Assembly (NCBI GenBank): GCA_965153355.1
Contig: OZ231127.1
Span: 83,080,001-83,144,000 of the forward strand
Reading direction: 5' to 3'
Source: Flaccisagitta enflata
Lineage: Eukaryota > Chaetognatha > Sagittoidea > Aphragmophora
DNA length: 64,000 nucleotides
The notes beneath the pieces are model-generated. The model was not told where the DNA came from. It saw nothing but the letters and a program-made list of their open reading frames with translations, and searched no databases. A program made the position numbers and the translations under genes. Shown here one piece after another: positions 48,484 to 58,680 of the stretch. How positions within the stretch are numbered: the first letter of the stretch is position 1; each line of letters begins with the position of its first letter.

Positions 48484-48666
48484 CAAGGCCGGATACACGG
48501 CCAAAACCAGTCGCGGACGGGTGGGCAGGGGCGAGAATGCGCGTTTTCACACTATGCGATCATTTTCAACTCGAGCGTGACGGACCAACCAACCAAACCG
48601 ACCAACCAACCGACCAACTAACCAATGGACGGACAAAGCCTCTTATGTAGTCGCTTGTCCGCGACT
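48484..48666 (+). mobile_element. Family A element, full-length
   Basis: CAAGGCCGGATACACGGCC, GCGGACGGGTGGGCAGGGGC, GCGCGTTTTCACACTATGCG, a CCAACCAACCGACC tract and the hairpin GTCGC-TTGTCC-GCGACT. It is flanked by AAAA and AAAAA. Confidence 0.85.
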
Positions 48667-48753
48667 AAAAAGAGGGCCCAAACCGCACTGATTAAAACCG
48701 CCTCCAATGCTTCCCTGCGCAGCAGATTGCTTTGAATACAATGGAGGAATTTT

Positions 48754-48918
48754 AGTCGCGTCTTACGCGACTACACCCTGCTTTGTCCGTCGGTCTGTCT
48801 GTCCTTCACACTATTTTTTCTACGTTTTTGCTCAGCTCCTGCCCAAATGCTCTAGAGATTTTAAATATGGCCCCTTGCCCACCCACTTGTGACTGGGGTA
48901 GCCGTGTATCTGGCCTTG
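48754..48918 (-). mobile_element. Family A element, full-length, minus orientation
   Basis: From CAAGGCCAGATACACGG on minus to the hairpin (plus AGTCGCGTCTTACGCGACT). It lies 88 bp from an opposite-orientation copy, making a head-out inverted pair. Confidence 0.85.
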
Positions 48919-49037
48919 GTTGATTTGCGAACTTTGAAGATGGTCGAAAAACTTGAAAAAAATGGAAAAATGACTTTTTAAGTTTGATTAAGCATTATAT
49001 TGCATTAAAACCAAGTAAATACCAAAAAAATGCTTTA

Positions 49038-49314
49038 TTCCGGTGCTAAAGACATTGAACTACGTAGCCAAGTCAAAAAAATGAAAAAAATCGAAAAAAA
49101 AATTTTTGACATTTTTGCCCCCCCTGGGGTACCCCAGCCCTGCCCCATAAATCCACTTTGGGGCCACTTATCAAAAATCGCCTCGATAGCCCCACGATTT
49201 GGCACAAGATGAGTGTCCATGCCAAATTTCAGGTCTCTATGATGATTCGTTTGGGCTGTAGGGGGGGGTAAGTTGGAATGTGACATATAGCATTTACAAA
49301 TCCGTCCGAACCTG
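49038..49314 (-). repeat. Family D repeat, copy 2 (inverted)
   Basis: Near-identical reverse complement of 45972-46240. The short interruptions are mainly in homopolymer lengths. The family end CGTCCGAACCTGT is at 49314. Confidence 0.85.
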
Positions 49315-49480
49315 TATGCGTTTACGCGTGCGTGTGCGTGTGTTCATGGGTGCGTGCGTGTGCCTGTGTGTTTCTGTTCGTGTGCGTTTGCTTATGTGCG
49401 TGTGCTTGTGTTTATGCTTGTGCGTTTGTGTAATCGTATGCGTGTGTTTGTACGTGCATGATCGCTTGCGTGTTTGTGTG
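49315..49480. repeat. GTGTGCGT-like degenerate array
   Basis: Irregular GTGCGTGTG units over about 165 bp, beginning at the family D border. Confidence 0.8.
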
Positions 49481-49584
49481 CGCAATCTCCATCAAGTCCA
49501 AAAAAGGAATCCCATTTATTTCTTATTTCGTCCACAAAATTGCCTCTAATTCAAACCAGAAATGGTTTAAAAGCGATTTCTTCG

Positions 49585-50150
49585 TTGGTACAGAGCACAC
49601 CATCTGTTAGTCCTCGACACGGCATCTGTACACTGCCAGTATGCCATCTGTATAGACTACAGAGTACACCATGTGTTAGTCTTCGACACGCCATCTGCAC
49701 ACTATCAGTATACCATCTGTACAGAGTACGCCATCTGTTAGTCTTTGATACGTACCTGCTCACTATCATCTGTACAGACTACACCATCTGTTAGACTTCA
49801 CCACGCCATCTGTACACTATCAGTATGCCATCCAAACAGATTACACCATCTTTTAGACTTCAGCACGCCTCCAGAACACTATCACTACGCCAACTGTACA
49901 GAGTACACAATCTGTTAGTCTTCAGCACGCCTCCATAACACTATCAGTACACCATCTGTACAGAGCACACCATCTGTTAGACTTCAGCACGCCTTCTGTA
50001 TACTATCAGTATGCCATCTGCTCAGAGCACACCATCGGTTAGACTTCAGCACGCCTTCTGTACACTATCAGTATGCCATCTGCACAGAGCACACCATCTG
50101 TTAGACTTCAGCAAGCCGTCAGTATGCCATCTGTACGTCTTCACTCATCA
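49585..50150. repeat. About 62-bp tandem array, about nine units
   Basis: Units contain CACACCATCTGTTAG, CTTCAGCACGCC and ACTATCAGTATGCCATCTG. They vary in length, and the right-hand units are the most uniform. Confidence 0.85.
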
Positions 50151-50349
50151 TTAAGCACCTATAGTCCTTAACTATGTGCATATAAATACCGTGTTAATCG
50201 TCTGTTACCGTTCACATTACCAAAACACAAAATGGTTTAAAAGCTTTTGCATCGTCAGTTTGGCTGAGGTCACCAGATGTTAAGACGGCGACCAGGCCTG
50301 CGCCTGTCGATAGCTTAACCACCATTACGTCTCTGTAATCGAGTTGTTT
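50151..50349. other. Non-coding spacer
   Basis: Nothing recognised. Confidence 0.5.
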
Positions 50350-50605
50350 GACGTCGTTATCACCGTCGTTATCATCGTCGTTATCAACGTCGTTATCATT
50401 GTCGTTATCATTGTCGTTAAACTCATTGTCATCGTTGTTACCATTGTCGTTATCATCATCATTATCATTATTGTTGATATCATCATCATTATCATCGTTG
50501 TTATTATCGTTGTTATCATTGAAGTTACCATCGTCATTACCATTGTCGTTATCATCGTCGTCACCATCGTCGTTATCATCGTCGTTATCATCGTTGTTAC
50601 TTCAA
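50350..50605. repeat. 9/12-bp (TCGTTATCA)n array
   Basis: Units of TCGTTATCA and ATCGTCGTTATC alternate with ATTATC variants. All frames stay open, giving valine/isoleucine-rich artefacts. Confidence 0.85.
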
Positions 50606-50783
50606 AATACACCGGAAACCAAAGGGGAATGATCATCGCCATTAATTCCTTTTTTACCTCGCCACGTTTTTTTCCTTACCACGTTTAAGTCGCATAAAAG
50701 TTTCTCTTTTTTATTTTATGATAAATGTCCTACAATCTTCCCGGTCTGAACTTTACGTGATTGTTGTTATCACCCATTTTTTA

Positions 50784-50990
50784 AGTCGCGTGCTACGCGA
50801 CTCTACACCCCGCTTTGTCGGTCCGTCCGTCGGTCCGTTCGTCCATCAGTCGGTCCGTCCGTCACTACTTTTTTTGTTTGTTTTTTTTTGCGGTCTTTGG
50901 CCTCCCTGCTCCTGCCCAAATGATCAAGTGACCTTAGATAAAGCCCCTGCCCACCCGCACGCGATTGGGGTAACCGTGTATCCGGCCTTG
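50784..50990 (-). mobile_element. Family A element, full-length, minus orientation
   Basis: A complete copy with 5' CAAGGCCGGATACACGG, GTGCGGGTGGGCAGGGGC, CAGGAGCAGGGAGGCCAAAG, a GGACGGACCGAC tract and the hairpin GTCGCGTAGCACGCGACT on minus. It pairs with the opposite-orientation copy 208 bp to the right. Confidence 0.9.
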
Positions 50991-51198
50991 TTTGGTCAAC
51001 CCCCCCCCCAACAAAACTGTCAGAGGCTGTGTCCGTTCCTCGGTCCGTCGGTTGGTCCGTGATGATTGAGTTGAAAGTGTACTTGAAACATGTATTTGTG
51101 GCCATCAACGACTGCTATTGACCTTATGGTGTTTACAGTTGTAAATATTTTCAAACATTCAAAGGAAAAAACGAAAAGAACATTAGCAAGGAAACAAA

Positions 51199-51422
51199 CA
51201 AGGCCGGATACACGGCTACCCGAGTCGCGTGCGGGCGGGCAGGGGCCATATTTGTAATTTGAGGTCAGTGGAGCATTTGGGAAGGAGCGGTATTGCCAAA
51301 AAACCCACAAACGCCGAAAAAGTAAAGTGTGACGGACCGATAGACAGACGGACTGACGGACCCACGGACCGACGGACCGACGGACCGACAAAGCGAGGTG
51401 TAGAGTCGCGTAGCACGCGACT
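51199..51422 (+). mobile_element. Family A element, full-length (reference copy)
   Basis: CAAGGCCGGATACACGGC at the left, GGCAGGGGCCATATTTG, GTGTGACGGACCGATAGAC, (GGACCGAC)n, AAAGCGAGGTGTAGA and the hairpin GTCGCGTAGCACGCGACT, then AAAAAG. It gives a clear type sequence of about 224 bp. Confidence 0.9.
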
Positions 51423-51483
51423 AAAAAGAAATAGATAAAAAAAGAATTATTGATAAAAGAAATGACAGTTTGATTTATGGTGA

Positions 51484-51593
<110 letters not shown>

Positions 51594-51754
51594 ACTCAAG
51601 CCAAATCCGCGTTATCTCACTCTTATTATCATTCCTTTCCTTTATTTCTGATTTCTTTTCCTCCCATTCTTTTAATTCAAGATCCCCCTTCTTTCTCCTT
51701 TGTCTCATTATGTTTTGCGCACAATACTTCCACGTTTCATATTCGTTTTGTCAC

Positions 51755-51841
51755 CGACGTCGTCGTCGTCGTTGTTGTCATCGTCGTCGTCGTCGTCGTC
51801 GTCGTTGTTGTCGTCATTGTCGTCGTCGTCGTCGTCGTCGA
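51755..51841. repeat. (GTC)n microsatellite
   Basis: GTC units with GTT interruptions. Confidence 0.95.
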
Positions 51842-51948
51842 TGGTGTTATTCCTTATGTCTGGTGGGAAAGAAATGATTAATATTCAGATCCACACACTT
51901 TTCCGCTATTAGACACAGAGAGTGAGGGATAAAAAACAGAGTGGGAAT

Positions 51949-52100
<152 letters not shown>

Positions 52101-52189
52101 GACACAGATGGACAAGTCGACCTTAAATAGAAACGAGAAATGGATAAGTTGACGGATAGCACAAGTAGTAAAACCAGATCAAAGGCTAG

Positions 52190-52570
52190 TGTTCAATTTT
52201 AATGACTGCCCAGCGTCCAAGACAACGATGCAGACGAAAATGCACTTGGCTAGTGTAACTGTGCTATTCTATTTAAAAGACTGTCCTTGACAACTAACGA
52301 GACGAAAATGCACTTGACTGGTGTAACTGTATTTCACTTTAATGACTGTCTTTGACAACGATGTAGATAAAAATGCACTTGGCTGGTGTAACTGTATTTC
52401 ACTTTAATGACTGTCTTTGACAACGATGCAGACGAAAATGCACTTAGCTGGTGTAACTGTATTTCACTTTAATGACTGTCTTGGACAACGATGTTGAGGA
52501 AAATGCACTTGGCTGGTGTAACTGTATTTCACTTTAATGACTGTCTTTGACAAGGATGCAGACCGAAGTG
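52190..52570. repeat. About 65-bp tandem array, about six units
   Basis: Units share GAAAATGCACTTGGCTGGTG, TAACTGTATTTCACTTTAAT and GACTGTCTTTGACAACGATG. The first unit is the most diverged. Confidence 0.9.
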
Positions 52571-53934
52571 CTTTTGGCTTGGAGATTAACAAATGGCACT
52601 TTTCCAGCTTTCTGCTAAAGAAGCGGAAAAAGCGGAAAAAGCTTTTTCTTTATTTTGAAGTGGCCTCGTGTATCTATCATATTTGTTTTAGGTCCTGCTG
52701 TCATCTCGGCAGTCAGTGTTAGTGTTGTGCGTTTGGATGCACTTAGTGTATATTTGTTTGTTTTTGGGTGAGGGGAGGGGGGGGGTTACTGGGGAGAACC
52801 AGAGCGTTGTGGACGCCATTTTGGTAGAGAGGACGCATTGTTTCTTCTAATTTTCTCTCACTTTCTTTTTTTTTATCCTTTTTTTTTCAAGCATGTTTTA
52901 ATTTCAGTTTCTATGGCAATCGCTCTTAAAATCTGACTCATCTATTCTCTTTTTATGCGGTTGGCGGTTGGCAGTCATGGGCAGTAGTAGAGAGTAGCTT
53001 GAGGCATTATTTAAAAGGGGAAGATGAAACACTGTGGCAGTGAAAGGGCTTGTTTCCATTGAAGATGAAAAACACGTTTGTTCCTGTGAAACGCGTTTAC
53101 AGCGTGAACACATATTCAAGAATTTCAATTGTCCCACGAGGGGGTGAGAGAAGTTCGTGAGCGAGCCCGTGAATGGAGCAACTGAGTGGAGTAAGTGGTG
53201 CGAGCAAACAAAAGTAGCGAGCAACCGAGTGGCCTGTTAAAAACGTGATTGTCTGTGACTAGAAACGCCCCTTCTGATTACAAATGGGTCTACTGGCGCG
53301 AGAACATAATTAGATTTGGATTGATTTTGAAATATATCCGACGTTATTCATGTTTCATATCGGTTCTAGCGAGATTATACATCATTTCTATATCAGTTAT
53401 GGCAAAGATGAAAGAATTAATGGCGCAAGAATGAAAGGAAAATTATTGCAAGAATAGAAGTGCAGCGAAGGTTGAGCATAAAAGGAGAGTTTATAACAAA
53501 ATTATTCGTGACCGCTCAACTTGAAAAAGAGGTCACTTAGAAAGAACACATAGAATGATTCTTAGACTGGAATATCAGGGGATCGAAAATGGCAAGGCTT
53601 TAAAAAGGCTCAAGTATACTTACAGTCTATGGACAAAACGATAATTGCAACTTTTGCTAATCGCTGGTAGAATACTGAGGCATGATTGATTTCAAGATGC
53701 AGGCTTATAACTGCCATGTAGAAAATTACTAAGGACTGAAGCAAACTAACAGATGAACAATTACTACAGGGAGGCCATGTAAATTATTGAAATGAACTTC
53801 CTAAAAATTGAAAGCATATCTCATTCAACCCCAAGTAACCCCCGGGTTTAATATCACCCCAGAATTCGGCCTTCCATCCAAGATAGGATTGCCCCCCCTC
53901 TCAGGTAGTCCGCCAGCGAATTTGGGTGCGTTCA
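52571..53934. other. Non-coding stretch, nothing recognised
   Basis: About 1.36 kb with T- and G-runs (52760-52790, 52865-52890) and a weak GAGCGAG-rich patch at 53155-53235. No protein similarity recognised. Confidence 0.45.
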
Positions 53935-54545
53935 GCAACGGGGAATGAACGCATGTTGATGAACAATGCCATACAGTCGTTCATGAACGACTAAAAAGAG
54001 GCTCTTGGCCAACGATTTTGTTCATAGAGGGCCATAAAAAGCCCGTTCATGAACGGCAAAAAAAATCCACTCCACCAACGAAATCGTTGGTGGAGTGGAT
54101 TTTTTTGCTGTTCATGAACGACTCAATATGAATGTTCATGAACAATGGCATAGTAATGTTGATGAACGATCATTAAAATGCATTTCATGAACAATCGAGT
54201 AAAAAAAAAAGGAAAAAAAAATTTAGAGAAAAATAAATGTTGTTGGAGTGAGTTTGTTTAGCGGTTCATGATTGACCCAATATTGTAAGTTGATGAACAA
54301 TAATGAAAAATTATTCATAAACAATCGTTAAAACCATTTGATGAACGATTGCTTATTGAGAAAAAAAAAATGAAAAAAATTGAGGTTAAAAAAAACCTCG
54401 TTGTTGGAGTGGGGTTTTTTAGCTGTTCATGAATGACCCAATAATGTGTAATAATGAAAAGAAATTGTTCATAAACAATATCTAAACTTCATTTGAAAAA
54501 CGATTGCTTTTGGAGAGAAAAAAAAAAGGAAAGCTTAGAATGAAA
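53935..54545. repeat. GTTCATGAAC-dense region with diverged tandem units
   Basis: GTTCATGAAC or GATGAACAA-type motifs occur more than a dozen times. Roughly 125-bp diverged units (GTTGGAGTG(G/A)GTTTTTT, GCTGTTCATGA, ACTCAATA, GATGAACAAT, ACGATTGCTT) repeat from about 54085. The motif TTCATGAA has the TTCnnGAA form of a heat-shock element half-pair, but no gene is adjacent. Confidence 0.7.
54045..54119. repeat. 75-bp near-perfect hairpin
   Basis: GTTCATGAACGGC, an A-run and ATCCACTCCACCAACGA pair with TCGTTGGTGGAGTGGAT, a T-run and GCTGTTCATGAAC. There is a one-base difference in the A/T-run and one mismatch. The arms are about 35 bp with almost no loop. Confidence 0.9.
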
Positions 54546-54855
54546 AAAAAAGAAGAAAATAATGATCTACCACGCGGATCAAAAAAAAAAAAAAAAGATG
54601 GAATTTTAAATCTCTAATATTGCTAATGAATCTTAAGATAAGTTGTTAAAATCTTAGACCATTTGAAAGCCTTTGGAAGTACTTTAATTTGGTGCCAATC
54701 TCGTATTTCTATCTTTTTTGGTTAAAAAATGGCACTAGTTTGAATAAAAACATTGCACATATCAGTTTCGCAATAGCTATGTAGATAAGGCCAAATTACA
54801 GCCAATAAGTGCGCCTCGCTTGATTAAGAATTATTGAATGAACATTTTTGATGAA

Positions 54856-55018
54856 TGAATGAATGAATTAATGAATGAATGAATAAATGAATGAATAAAT
54901 GAATGAATGAATGAATGAATGAATGAATGAATGAATGAATGAATGAATGAATGAATGATTGAATGAATGAATGAATGAATGAATGAATGATTGAATGAAT
55001 GAATGAATGAATGAAAAT
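54856..55018. repeat. (AATG)n microsatellite
   Basis: About 38 ATGA units with a few single-base changes. 54546-54855 holds A-runs only. Confidence 0.95.
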
Positions 55019-55074
55019 GAATGTGGTGAAGCATCAGAGGTGATAGGAATGAAGAAATACGTAAGACTCAGCCG

Positions 55075-55165
55075 TTTTGCACATTTGAAACATTTGCGTT
55101 ACCAATCAACCAACCGACCAATCAACTGACGGACATGACCTCTTATATATAGCATCTGATTCATG
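55075..55165 (+). repeat. Decayed family A 3' piece
   Basis: GCCGTTTTGCACATTTG, CCAACCGACCAATCAACTGA and GACCTCTTATATATAGC match the TTTTCCC subtype. The hairpin is absent. Confidence 0.55.
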
Positions 55166-55722
55166 CAGGAAGCATAGCACAATGAGAACAAAAACAAAAG
55201 TCGCAAAAGCGTTACATGGTCAGCGGTACCCGATGCCCCTAAGTTAGTGTATGTGGGAATGAGATTATGAGAGGGGCAGCGGCCCCGGAGGGGCCGATGA
55301 CATATGATTCCACATAGGACAATTTTCTCCGGTTTGAAAAGCTAGGTTGGGGGGCTGAGAGGCCTGATTTTGGGTCTGAAAGGTCTGATTTAGGGTCTGA
55401 GAGGCATGATTTGGGGTATGAAAGGGACTGATTTGGGGGCTCAGGGGTCTAATTTGGGGTCTGAAAGGGCCTGGTTTGGGTTCTGGGAGGCCTGATTTGG
55501 GGTCCAACAGGCCTGATATGGATCTGTGAGACCTGATTTGGTTCTGAAAGGCCTGATTTGGGGTCTCAGCGGTCTGATTTGGGGTCTGAAAGGGCCTGAT
55601 TTAGGGTCTGAGATGCTTGATTTGGGGTCTGAAATGCTTAATTTGGGGTCTGAGAGGCCTGATTTGGGGTCTGAGAGGCCTAATTTGGGATCTAAGAGGC
55701 CTGATTTAGGGTCTGGAAGGCC

Positions 55723-56439
55723 TTTTGGGCAGCGGCCCTGAAGGGGACGATGTCCTGTAGAACACAGGGGGACTTTCGTTCGTTCATCCGTGCGTGCGTG
55801 CGTGCGTGCGTGCGTGCGTGTGTCCCCCCCCACTTTGAGACTCAAATCTCAGCCTCAAGGCTCAAATCCCAGCCTTGAGGCTCAAATCCCAGCCTCAAGG
55901 CTCAAGTCCCACCCAGCCTCGAGGCTCAAATCCCAACCTTGAGGCTAAAATCCCAGTCTCAAGGCTCAAATCCCAGCCTGGAGGTTCAAATTCTCAGCCT
56001 CTAGGCTCAAATTCCATCCTCCAGACTCAAATCCCAGTCTCAAGGCTCAAATCCCAGCCTGGAGGCTCAAATCCCAGCCTTGAGGCTCAAATCCCAGCCT
56101 TGAGGCTCAAATCCCAGCCTCGAGGTTCAAATCCCAGCCTCGAGGCTCAAATCTCAGCCTTGAGGCTCAAATCCCAGCCTCAAGGTTCAAATCCCAGCCT
56201 CAAGGCTCAAATCCCAGCCTCGAGGCTCAGATCCCAGCCTCAAGCCTTAAATCCCAGCTTGATGCTCAAATCTGCACACACGGATGGACAAACGAACGAA
56301 CAAACGAACAAAAGTCACCCTGTGTTCTACAGGACATCGTCCCCTTCAGGGCCGCTGCCCTGCTACCCATCACCTACCATCACCTACATACACAGCAGGG
56401 CAATGGGTATCGCTGACCACATATTGCCCTTGGGCGACT
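55723..56439 (-). mobile_element. Family B element, copy 5, nested in copy 4
   Basis: On minus it runs from AGTCGCCC (56439) through GGTCAGCGATACCCATTGCC and GGCAGCGGCCCTGAAGGGG to GGGCCGCTGCCCAAAA (55723). The arms share CCTGTAGAACACAGGG. The core from 55840 to 56275 is a 20-bp array AGCCTCAAGGCTCAAATCCC. The 231-residue plus frame SQPRGSNPSLEAQ is only this array. Confidence 0.8.
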
Positions 56440-56618
56440 GGTTATTGGGTCTGAGAGGCCTGATTTGGGGTCCGAAAGGTCTTTTTTGGGGTCTGAAAGG
56501 CCTGATTTGGTGTCTTAGAGGCCTGATTTGGGTTCAGAAGGGCTTCGTTTGTCTGGGAGGCTTGTTTTGAGGCTTTGGGGGGGGTGGGCGTACGGAAAAC
56601 GGAAACCGGAGAATATTG

Positions 56619-56975
56619 CCCTATGTGGAATGGGGGGGTCGGTAACAACGAACTTCGGAAATGCCAGTCGGACATATGTCCAAAGTGTGCACAATAACAA
56701 CATATAAACACATGTGAAAGGAAAAAGGGGTAACACCTTATCATTTACAGTCGTGCCACACCCCTTATTTACATTGTAATGAATAGGGAGAAGGAAGAGG
56801 AAGAGGAAGCTCCTATACTTTACAATGGGAAAGGTAGGGTTGACACGACTGTAAATGATAAAGTCTCATGAACTTTTCCTTTTAGTTATTAGGTTGAATT
56901 GTGATTGCGCACGGTCTGGTGACATGTCCGATTGGCATTTCCAAAGTAGGTTGATATCGACCCCCCCAATGTGGA
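56619..56975. repeat. Inverted repeat inside copy 4
   Basis: ATGTGGAATGGGGGGGTCG, TTCGGAAATGCCAGTCGGAC and TATCATTTACAGTCGTG on the left face ACGACTGTAAATGATAAAG, GTCCGATTGGCATTTCC and CGACCCCCCCAATGTGGAAT on the right. The arms are about 140 bp. Confidence 0.7.
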
Positions 56976-57099
56976 ATCATGGGTCATCGGCCCCTCCGGG
57001 GCCGCTGCCCAAAAAGCACAACGAAATGAGAGGCTATAAACTACAATCAGCGAAAGATGTTAAAAACATGGTACAGATTGCAACAAAATACAGAGACAG

Positions 57100-57560
57100 T
57101 TAGGAACTGGCGATTCGGACTAGAGAGTCAGCCGGGAGATTGGTAAGCTGTTTTGTGAAGTTGTTACTGCGTTTGGTAACCAATTTCTCCCACGCTGGGC
57201 GACCTAACATATTTTGCAGGTCAGTCACACTCTCTCGATAAGAGTAACCCAATAATTTGCGAAAAATGCTATTGTATGCGACTCTTTTTTTACTCGATTG
57301 TTTTTTGTCGGCTACGTGACTAACTTCAACTGCATATGACAGCATTGAAACACAGTGAGCTTCTATCAAGCGGAGCATCACAATGTCGTCGGACTTCCCG
57401 TTGACTCGGAGAATGGAGTTTAGAGCCCGGTAGAATTTGCTGAGAATGTCAACACAGCATCCAAATCTGCGGCCGTGAACTAGCGTCACTCCCAAGTGCT
57501 TCCATTTCTCTACCCACTCTATGGGAGCAGAGTTCAATAAGCCTCCGTAGTCCGCAAATA
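57100..57560 (-). pseudogene. LINE reverse transcriptase C-terminal remnant
   Basis: Minus-strand codons include WVEKWKHLGVTLVHGRRFG, ILSKFYRALNSILRVNG, LRLIEAHCVSMLSYAVEV and YNSIFRKLLGYSYRESV. Together these match the post-catalytic region of Jockey/I/CR1-type non-LTR RTs (YLGV, KFYRAxNSIL, LIExHCxxxLxYA). It keeps an open frame of about 155 codons to a stop at 57100. The catalytic core is missing, and the upstream part is replaced by family A sequence from about 57560. Confidence 0.8.
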
Positions 57561-57670
57561 AAAGTATCAAAACGCTCGTTTTCCCACTTTTCAACTTGAT
57601 GACGCCAGACCGGCGGACCGACCAATTGACGGACGGACAAAGCCTCTTTTAGAATTGCATGTCTGCAACT
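57556..57670 (+). repeat. Family A, 3' part with compensated hairpin
   Basis: ACGCTCGTTTTCCCACTTTT, GGACCGACCAATTGACGGAC, AGCCTCTTTTAGAA and the hairpin TTGCA-TGTC-TGCAA (57655-57668), then ACT and an A-run. Both hairpin arms differ from the consensus but still pair. Confidence 0.8.
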
Positions 57671-57678
57671 AAAAAAAT

Positions 57679-57817
57679 GTCACTTGATCACTAGGGCAGG
57701 AGCAGTGAGGCCAAAGACCGCAAAAACCAAAAAAAAGTAAAGTGCGATGGACGGACGGACCAATGGACGCACCGACGGACCGACAAAGCGGGGTGTAGAG
57801 TCGCGTAGCACGCAACT
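57679..57817 (+). repeat. Family A, 5'-truncated copy
   Basis: GTCACTTGATCACTAGGGCA, GCAGTGAGGCCAAAGACCGC, a GGACGGACC tract and the end GTCGCGTAGCACGCAACT. It lacks the CAAGGCCGG start. Confidence 0.85.
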
Positions 57818-57822
57818 AAAAA

Positions 57823-58640
57823 GTTTGACAGACCTGATATAAAACAAGGCCGGATACACGGCTACCGAAGTCGCGTGCAGGTGGGCAGGGGCCATATTTG
57901 AGGTCACTAGACCATTTTGGCAGGAGCAGTGAGGTCAAAGAAATAAAATCATAAAAAAAAGTAAAGTGTGACCAACCGACCGACCAACCGACCGACCGAC
58001 CGACCGACCGACCGACCGACGGACAAAGCGGGTTGTAGAGTCGCGTGCACGCGACTAAAAAGAATTGGCTGATTTCGATGTCTATTTCGATGAGGATCCT
58101 TCAACAAGCTTCTCAAGTGCCACGTCGACGCCAGCAGCATCCCAGCCTCTCAAAAATCAGCATGTCACTGCAGCAACAACTGATGCACACGATGCCACGG
58201 TATAAAGGCCCATTTCAAAGAGTTTAGGCCAGCCAAATTCGAGTTGTCCCTCAAAACACTCAAAAACGCCTTCAACTGAAGCACTTGACGAGGCGCTGCA
58301 GCCAAACCACTTGGAGGAGGGCCCCAAGACTAGGCAGGCGTCTACATCAACTAAAGGGCTAACAAACGCGACCATCCGCGACCCTCTAACTCCTCCCGTT
58401 CTCGAGCAGTGTTTCGACAAAACTGAAAATGTCACCAAAACGCCCAAATCTGAACCGCACAGTGGATCACAACAGGGAAAAATGGCAAAAAAACCTATCT
58501 CCGGCTCTCAGAAGAGTTGGGAGGATTCCAAAGAAGATCAGTTTGATAGATCTCGACTTGCTGAATCTGCCTACGCTATTTTCGAGAACGTCGCTCCAAC
58601 CGTTGCGAAGATAAAGAGCGTCAAAACAAAAAATCTTTAG
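57823..58640 (+). pseudogene. Ser/Thr/Pro/Lys-rich module, copy 2 (split by family A)
   Basis: GTTTG..CTGATATAAAA at 57823-57844 and GAATTGGCTGAT from 58062 are the two halves of the sequence that is continuous in copy 1 (minus, near 62220-62262). A family A element lies between them. The rest tracks copy 1 codon by codon (DVYFDEDPSTSFSSA, KSLGQPN, PKTRQASTSTKGLT, KTPKSEPHSGSQQGK) to about KTKNL. An in-frame stop lies at 58203-58205, where copy 1 has a lysine codon. Function unknown and clearly inactive. There is no RT next to it. Confidence 0.75.
57845..58056 (+). mobile_element. Family A element, full-length, inserted in the coding module
   Basis: CAAGGCCGGATACACGGC to the hairpin GTCGCGTGCACGCGACT. 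The uninterrupted homologous site in copy 1 of the module has a single 7-base A-run. Here 4 As remain on the left and 5 on the right, which gives a direct view of the insertion site. Confidence 0.9.
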
Positions 58641-58680
58641 CACAGTGCGCCGAAAACTGGATTTTTAAGCACTAGCCTGT

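Larger units (their letters stand above)
55199..57015 (+). mobile_element. Family B element, copy 4, interrupted by copy 5
   Basis: Leader AGTCGCAAAAGCG with GGTCAGCGGTACCCG at the left. The end GGGGCCGCTGCCCAAAAA is at 57015. The arms at 55279-55318 and 56966-57005 are inverted (GCGGCCCCGGAGGGGCCGAT, ATTCCACAT). The core is (GGTCTGAGAGGCCTGATTTG)n, split by an opposite-orientation family B element at 55723-56439 and continuing to about 56575. Confidence 0.8.

Noticed and set aside
49585-50150. Gene for a repetitive threonine/cysteine-rich protein
   Set aside because: The 62-bp period is not a multiple of 3 and the units vary in length, so frames break.
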